Of a stretch of DNA of 48,095 nt, positions 44,451-48,095 are shown in pieces (the stretch's first letter is position 1; each line of letters opens with the position of its first letter). Origin of the DNA: an uncultured Bacteroidota bacterium. GTDB lineage: Bacteria; Bacteroidota; Rhodothermia; Rhodothermales; Salinibacteraceae. Under the pieces are notes generated by a model. That model was not told the origin of the DNA and ran no database searches. It saw nothing but the letters and a program-made list of their open reading frames with translations. The DNA lies in the NCBI GenBank assembly GCA_913056185.1, contig CAJXLV010000029.1:1-48095 (forward strand), in the 5' to 3' direction. A program made the position numbers and the translations under genes.

Positions 44451-45233
44451 ATGTCCGCCACCGCACACGCCCCCGGCAGCGTTACCATCATCTTCGTCCC
44501 GCAAGACAGCGGGGCCTCGCTCGGCATTAGTTTTGCGACGGCCGACGGGGTGACGGCGACCGTTGAGTCGACCCGGGATTCGTTCCTCTTCCTCGACGAC
44601 CGCCCGGCCCAGGTGGCGCCCGTGACCGGGGTGCTCGATCGCCTCGGGGTAACCGCCACCGTTCGCCTCGACACCGAGGTGCCCATCGGGTGCGGGTTTG
44701 GGGTGAGCGGCGCGGCCACGCTTGCCACGGCCCTGGCGGCGAATGCGCGGTTCGATCTCGGGCACGACCGGGACGCGCTGGTCGAGATGGCACACCGCGC
44801 CGAAGTGGCCGCCGGAACTGGGCTTGGGGACGTATTCATACAGGACCGGGGCGGTCTTGTCTGGGACGCGGGCGACGGCCTGCACCGTGCGACGCCTTCG
44901 GCCCGCATCGAGTATCAGAGCTTTGGAGGCATTACGACCGCGGCGGTGCTGGGCGATGCGGGGACGCTCGATCGGGTGGCGGAGGCGGGGCGAACGGCTC
45001 TCGCTACTATCGAGCCCGACGGGGCGCTCGGGCCGCTCTTTGAGGCCTCCTGGGCCTTTGCGGAGCAGACCGGCCTGCCCACCGATCGCGTCGCGGAGGC
45101 TGTGGCGGCGGTGCGGGAGGGCGGCGGCACAGCGACCATGGCCATGCTCGGGGAAACGGTCGTGGCGATGGGGGCCGACGGGGCGCTCGCCCACCAAACA
45201 GAACTCACCGCGACCGGAGCCACCCTCCAGTAG
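44451..45233 (+). CDS. Archaeal-type pantoate kinase (GHMP family)
   Basis: 260 aa from the ATG at 44451. The start APGSVTIIFVP is the GHMP N-terminus; PIGCGFGVSGAATLATALAA (78-97) is the ATP loop and AGTGLGDVFIQDRGG (121-135) the PoK-type catalytic region. This pattern is known from pantoate kinase, which with phosphopantothenate synthetase replaces PanC/PanK in most Archaea. Finding it in a bacterium suggests gene transfer or a modified CoA route. Pantoate as substrate is inference from the family. Confidence 0.75.
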   Translation: MSATAHAPGSVTIIFVPQDSGASLGISFATADGVTATVESTRDSFLFLDDRPAQVAPVTGVLDRLGVTATVRLDTEVPIGCGFGVSGAATLATALAANARFDLGHDRDALVEMAHRAEVAAGTGLGDVFIQDRGGLVWDAGDGLHRATPSARIEYQSFGGITTAAVLGDAGTLDRVAEAGRTALATIEPDGALGPLFEASWAFAEQTGLPTDRVAEAVAAVREGGGTATMAMLGETVVAMGADGALAHQTELTATGATLQ

Positions 45234-45265
45234 GTCGCCATCCACACTCAAATTCCAGACGTGCA

Positions 45266-47353
45266 ATGCTTTCTTTTCGGGCCTGGGTGCCAGGCGTGTT
45301 TGTGCTGCTCTTTGCGGTCGTTGGGACGGGGTGTGGGGGGCCCGACGTGGAGCGGACCGAGATTTTGTGGGACACCTGGGGCGTGCCGCACGTCTATGCC
45401 TCCAATGCCGATTCCCTGATGTATGCCTTTGGGTGGGCCCAGATGAAGGCGCACGGCAACCGCGTGCTGCGGCTCTACGGCGAGGCACGGGGACGGGCCG
45501 CGGAGTACTGGGGCCGAGAGCACCTGGCCTCGGACCGTCGCGTGCGGACGCTGGAGCTTCCGGAGCACGCCCGCCGCTGGGCGAACGAGCAAAAGCAGCC
45601 GTTCAAGGGCTATGTCGAGGCGTTTGCCGAGGGGATGAACGCCTACGCCGAGGCCCACCCCGAGGCCCTCTCGGAGTCCCGCAAGAGGGCGCTTCCCGTG
45701 CAGTCCACGGATGTGTTCGGCCATATCCTGCGCACCCTCCATATGCGGTTTGTGGCGGGGGAATCTCTGGGGCGGGCGCGGCAGTGGGGCCGCCGTGGGT
45801 CCAATGCCTGGGCCATCGGCCCCTCGCGGAGTGAAAGCGGAAACGCCCTGCTGCTGACGAATCCTCACCTGCCGTGGGGCGACGTGTACACCTGGTTTGA
45901 GGCGCAACTCGTGGGCCCGGGATTCGACGCCTACGGCGCGGCGCTGCTGGGCATGCCGTTTCCGGGGGTGGCCTTCAACCAGCACCTCGGCTGGACGCAC
46001 ACCGTCAATCCCATCGATGCGGCCGATCTTTACCGCCTCCGCCTCGTCGAGGGCGGCTACGCCTGGGAGGGGCGCGCCCGCCCGTTCAATACCGACACCA
46101 AGAGGCTGAAGGTGCGGCAGCCCGACGGCTCGGTGCGGACCGACACGATGACGGTGCGCCGCTCGGTGCACGGGCCGGTGGTGGCACAGGAGGGCGACCA
46201 GGCCCTTGCGCTGCGGGTGGCCGGCCTCACGCAGCCCAACCTGTTTGAGCAATACTGGCGCATGCTGCGGGCCTCGTCGCTCTCGCAGTTTGAGGCAGAA
46301 CTCCGGCGCCTCCAGATGCCGATGTTTAACACCATCTACGCCGACGCTGACGGGCACATTCTGTATCACTTCGGGGGGCGGGTGCCGCAGCGCCAACAGG
46401 GCGACTGGGCCTACTGGCAGGGCCCGGTGCCGGGCGACACGTCGAGCACCCTCTGGCGCACCATTCATCCGTACGAGGACCTGCCCCGCGTCATGAATCC
46501 GCCCAGCGGGTGGGTGCAGAACGCCAACGAGCCGCCCTTTACGGCCACCCTGCCGTCTCCCATTGAGCCGGACGCGGTGCCGCCCTACATGACGCCGCGG
46601 GTCCCCGGGCGGGCCACGGGCATGTTTCGGCCCCAGCGCTCCATCGAGATGCTGGCGAGCGACTCGTCGATTGCCTTTGCGGAGCTGCGCGACTACAAGA
46701 GCGACACGCGCATGATGGCCGCCGACCGGCTCCTCGACGACCTGCTGCCGGCGGCCCGCGAACGGGGCGGCGAGCGGGCCCAACGCGCCGCGGCGGTGCT
46801 GGCGGACTGGGACCGCACGGCCAACGCCGAGAGTCAGGGCAGCGTTCTCTTTGCGCGGTGGCTGCGGGCCGTGACGGAGCAGGATGCGCCCTTCGAAATG
46901 CCGTACCGCCCCGATGCGCCGCGCACCACGCCGGACGGCCTGGCCAATCCCGCGGCGGCGGTGCAGGCCCTCGACGATGCGGCGGGAGAGGTGCTGGCGC
47001 AGTACGATTCGCTTACGGTTCCCTGGGGCGCGGTGCACCGCCTCGCCGGGCCCGAGGGGAGTGTGCCGGCGTCCGGCGGCAACGGCATGTTTGGGGTCTT
47101 CCGCGTGCTCTGGTTCCGCGACGGCGAGAACGGACGCCGCCGGGCTGTGGGGGGCGATTCGTACGTGGCCCTCACCGAATTTACGAAGAACGGGCCGCGG
47201 GCAAAAGCCGTACTTCCCTACGGCAACGCCTCACAGCCCGGCTCGCCCCACCGCGGCGACCAGCTGCAACTCTACGCCGACAAGGAACTGCGCCCGGTCT
47301 GGCTCTCGCGCGACAGCGTGCAGGCGCATCTTGAGGCGCGCACGACGTTTTAG
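45266..47353 (+). CDS. Penicillin-acylase-family lipoprotein (Ntn hydrolase)
   Basis: 695 aa. A lipoprotein signal with GTG|C (C23) is followed by an alpha chain and, after self-cleavage, a beta chain starting at S179 in RRGSNAWAIG, the nucleophile motif of the family. NPHLPW, FNQHLGWTHTVNP and the late GGNGMFGVFRVLWF fit. Members hydrolyse amides such as penicillin G or acyl-homoserine lactones; the natural substrate here is unknown. 32 bp after the pantoate kinase. Confidence 0.9.
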   Translation: MLSFRAWVPGVFVLLFAVVGTGCGGPDVERTEILWDTWGVPHVYASNADSLMYAFGWAQMKAHGNRVLRLYGEARGRAAEYWGREHLASDRRVRTLELPEHARRWANEQKQPFKGYVEAFAEGMNAYAEAHPEALSESRKRALPVQSTDVFGHILRTLHMRFVAGESLGRARQWGRRGSNAWAIGPSRSESGNALLLTNPHLPWGDVYTWFEAQLVGPGFDAYGAALLGMPFPGVAFNQHLGWTHTVNPIDAADLYRLRLVEGGYAWEGRARPFNTDTKRLKVRQPDGSVRTDTMTVRRSVHGPVVAQEGDQALALRVAGLTQPNLFEQYWRMLRASSLSQFEAELRRLQMPMFNTIYADADGHILYHFGGRVPQRQQGDWAYWQGPVPGDTSSTLWRTIHPYEDLPRVMNPPSGWVQNANEPPFTATLPSPIEPDAVPPYMTPRVPGRATGMFRPQRSIEMLASDSSIAFAELRDYKSDTRMMAADRLLDDLLPAARERGGERAQRAAAVLADWDRTANAESQGSVLFARWLRAVTEQDAPFEMPYRPDAPRTTPDGLANPAAAVQALDDAAGEVLAQYDSLTVPWGAVHRLAGPEGSVPASGGNGMFGVFRVLWFRDGENGRRRAVGGDSYVALTEFTKNGPRAKAVLPYGNASQPGSPHRGDQLQLYADKELRPVWLSRDSVQAHLEARTTF

Positions 47354-47409
47354 GCAGGTCCCCGGTCCTTTTTCGCCCGAGGCTTTCCAAACCCCTTTTC
47401 CGATCCCTC

Positions 47410-47901
47410 ATGTCTCTCGAAGACCGCATCATCAAGCGCCTGGGACTCGAATCCGTCGACCGTCGCATCGCGGGCTGGATGCGGCGCTACGGCCTCTCGG
47501 TCCTGCGGGTGGGCCTCGCGCTGGTGTTTATCTGGTACGGCATTCTCAAGCCGCTCGGCATGAGCCCGGCGGCGGAACTCGTGCGGCGCACGGTCTACTT
47601 CGTGCCGCCCGACGTCTTTATCCCGATTCTTGGCTGGTGGGAGGTGGCCATCGGAGTGGGGCTGCTGTACCGCCCGCTCAACCGCACCGCCATTTTCCTG
47701 CTGTTTCTGCAAATGCCGGGCACGCTGCTGCCGCTGGTGCTGCTGCCAGAGGTGTGCTTCACGCAGGCGCCCTGGGGGCTGACGCTGGAAGGGCAGTACA
47801 TTATCAAAAACGCGGTTCTGATCGGCGCCGCGCTGGTGGTCGGGGGGACCGTGCGCACTTGGGAGGACGAAGCCGAGCAGGCCCCGGTGTCGGCGGCGTA
47901 G
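47410..47901 (+). CDS. DoxX/YkgB-like membrane protein
   Basis: 163 aa with about four membrane helices (LSVLRVGLALVFIWYGILKP; FIPILGWWEVAIGVGLLY; AIFLLFLQMPGTLLPLVLLP; IIKNAVLIGAALVVGG). WYGILKPLG and the GWWE motif match the DoxX-like/YkgB group. Members are linked to redox or terminal-oxidase functions, but the role here is not defined. An amphipathic, charged start precedes the first helix. It follows the acylase by 56 bp. Confidence 0.8.
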   Translation: MSLEDRIIKRLGLESVDRRIAGWMRRYGLSVLRVGLALVFIWYGILKPLGMSPAAELVRRTVYFVPPDVFIPILGWWEVAIGVGLLYRPLNRTAIFLLFLQMPGTLLPLVLLPEVCFTQAPWGLTLEGQYIIKNAVLIGAALVVGGTVRTWEDEAEQAPVSAA

Positions 47902-48018
47902 AGGCGGCCAGAGGCGCGGACTGCCGCGGGCAGAGAGCTGGGGCGAGTGATGGGCCCGTAGCTCTCCCTCTCAGGATGGCAGGATCAAGGGGCGCCGGTC
48001 AACCGGCGGGCCTGCCCG

Positions 48019-48095
48019 CTACACGTCCCAGGTGAGGATGTCTTGTTCGGACTTGTCTTTCTCTTCCCAGGCCTCGGCGTCGTCAAGCGGGCCGG
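48019..48095 (-). CDS. C-terminal end of a minus-strand gene, cut by window edge
   Basis: The last 24 codons and a TAG (48019-48021) read in an acidic frame ending DKSEQDILTWDV. The rest lies beyond the window. Product not recognised. Confidence 0.55.
   Translation of the reverse strand, partial: GPLDDAEAWEEKDKSEQDILTWDV

Overview
The window looks like chromosome of a halophilic, high-GC member of the Bacteroidota/Rhodothermota, most like Salinibacter or a near relative. The signs are high GC with strong third-position bias, very acidic proteins, a PorV/PorQ-type outer-membrane protein, a TonB receptor with a BtuG-like surface lipoprotein under a cobalamin riboswitch, a fused alpha-beta 2-oxoacid dehydrogenase E1, an archaeal-type pantoate kinase, and few Shine-Dalgarno sites. 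The genus is an inference from protein character, not from a database match.

Layout. 1-1.06 kb is a scar of mobile DNA beside tRNA-Met: an IS200/IS605-like mini-element abuts a broken tyrosine integrase. 1.1-5.6 kb holds a small hypothetical, DNA polymerase III delta' (holB), a small PH-like protein, a second IS relic, a DUF547 protein and a TPR protein. 5.6-9.7 kb is the most interesting locus: a VWA protein, a PP2C phosphatase and a membrane kinase with a helix-hairpin-helix region, matching the YegL/PphC/YegI (TerY-P-like) triad. A third IS relic lies between VWA and PP2C. 9.7-12.6 kb (minus strand) has a GroES-like protein, a 30-residue membrane peptide, a sensor kinase and a PIG-L/LmbE deacetylase. 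12.6-16.5 kb (minus) is a vitamin B12 locus: cobalamin riboswitch with a terminator at the start codon, BtuB-like receptor, BtuG-like lipoprotein and a BFD-like ferredoxin.

16.5-25 kb carries a fourth IS relic, then a WYL regulator, a uracil-DNA glycosylase-family protein, a TRAP binding protein, a short-chain dehydrogenase, a LolA-like protein with a Met-rich tail, TrmH, a large TPR protein and an unknown protein. 25-34 kb has phosphoenolpyruvate synthase with a LacI/cre-type palindrome upstream, then RsmB, PorV-like, TonB and the fused E1. 34-38.7 kb has a small hypothetical, an 80-bp minimal IS relic, a divergent pyrophosphatase, a di-haem peroxidase and aspartyl-tRNA synthetase. 38.9-48 kb (plus) has a POT peptide transporter, dUTPase, S-adenosylhomocysteine hydrolase, a small membrane protein, AlaX, pantoate kinase, a penicillin-acylase lipoprotein and a DoxX-like protein; the window ends inside a minus-strand gene.

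Most of the window is core metabolism and translation. The accessory signal is the phospho-switch triad, the B12 capture locus, and five dispersed relics of one IS200/IS605-like family, some keeping an omega-RNA-like scaffold. No CRISPR array, rRNA or intact transposase was seen.
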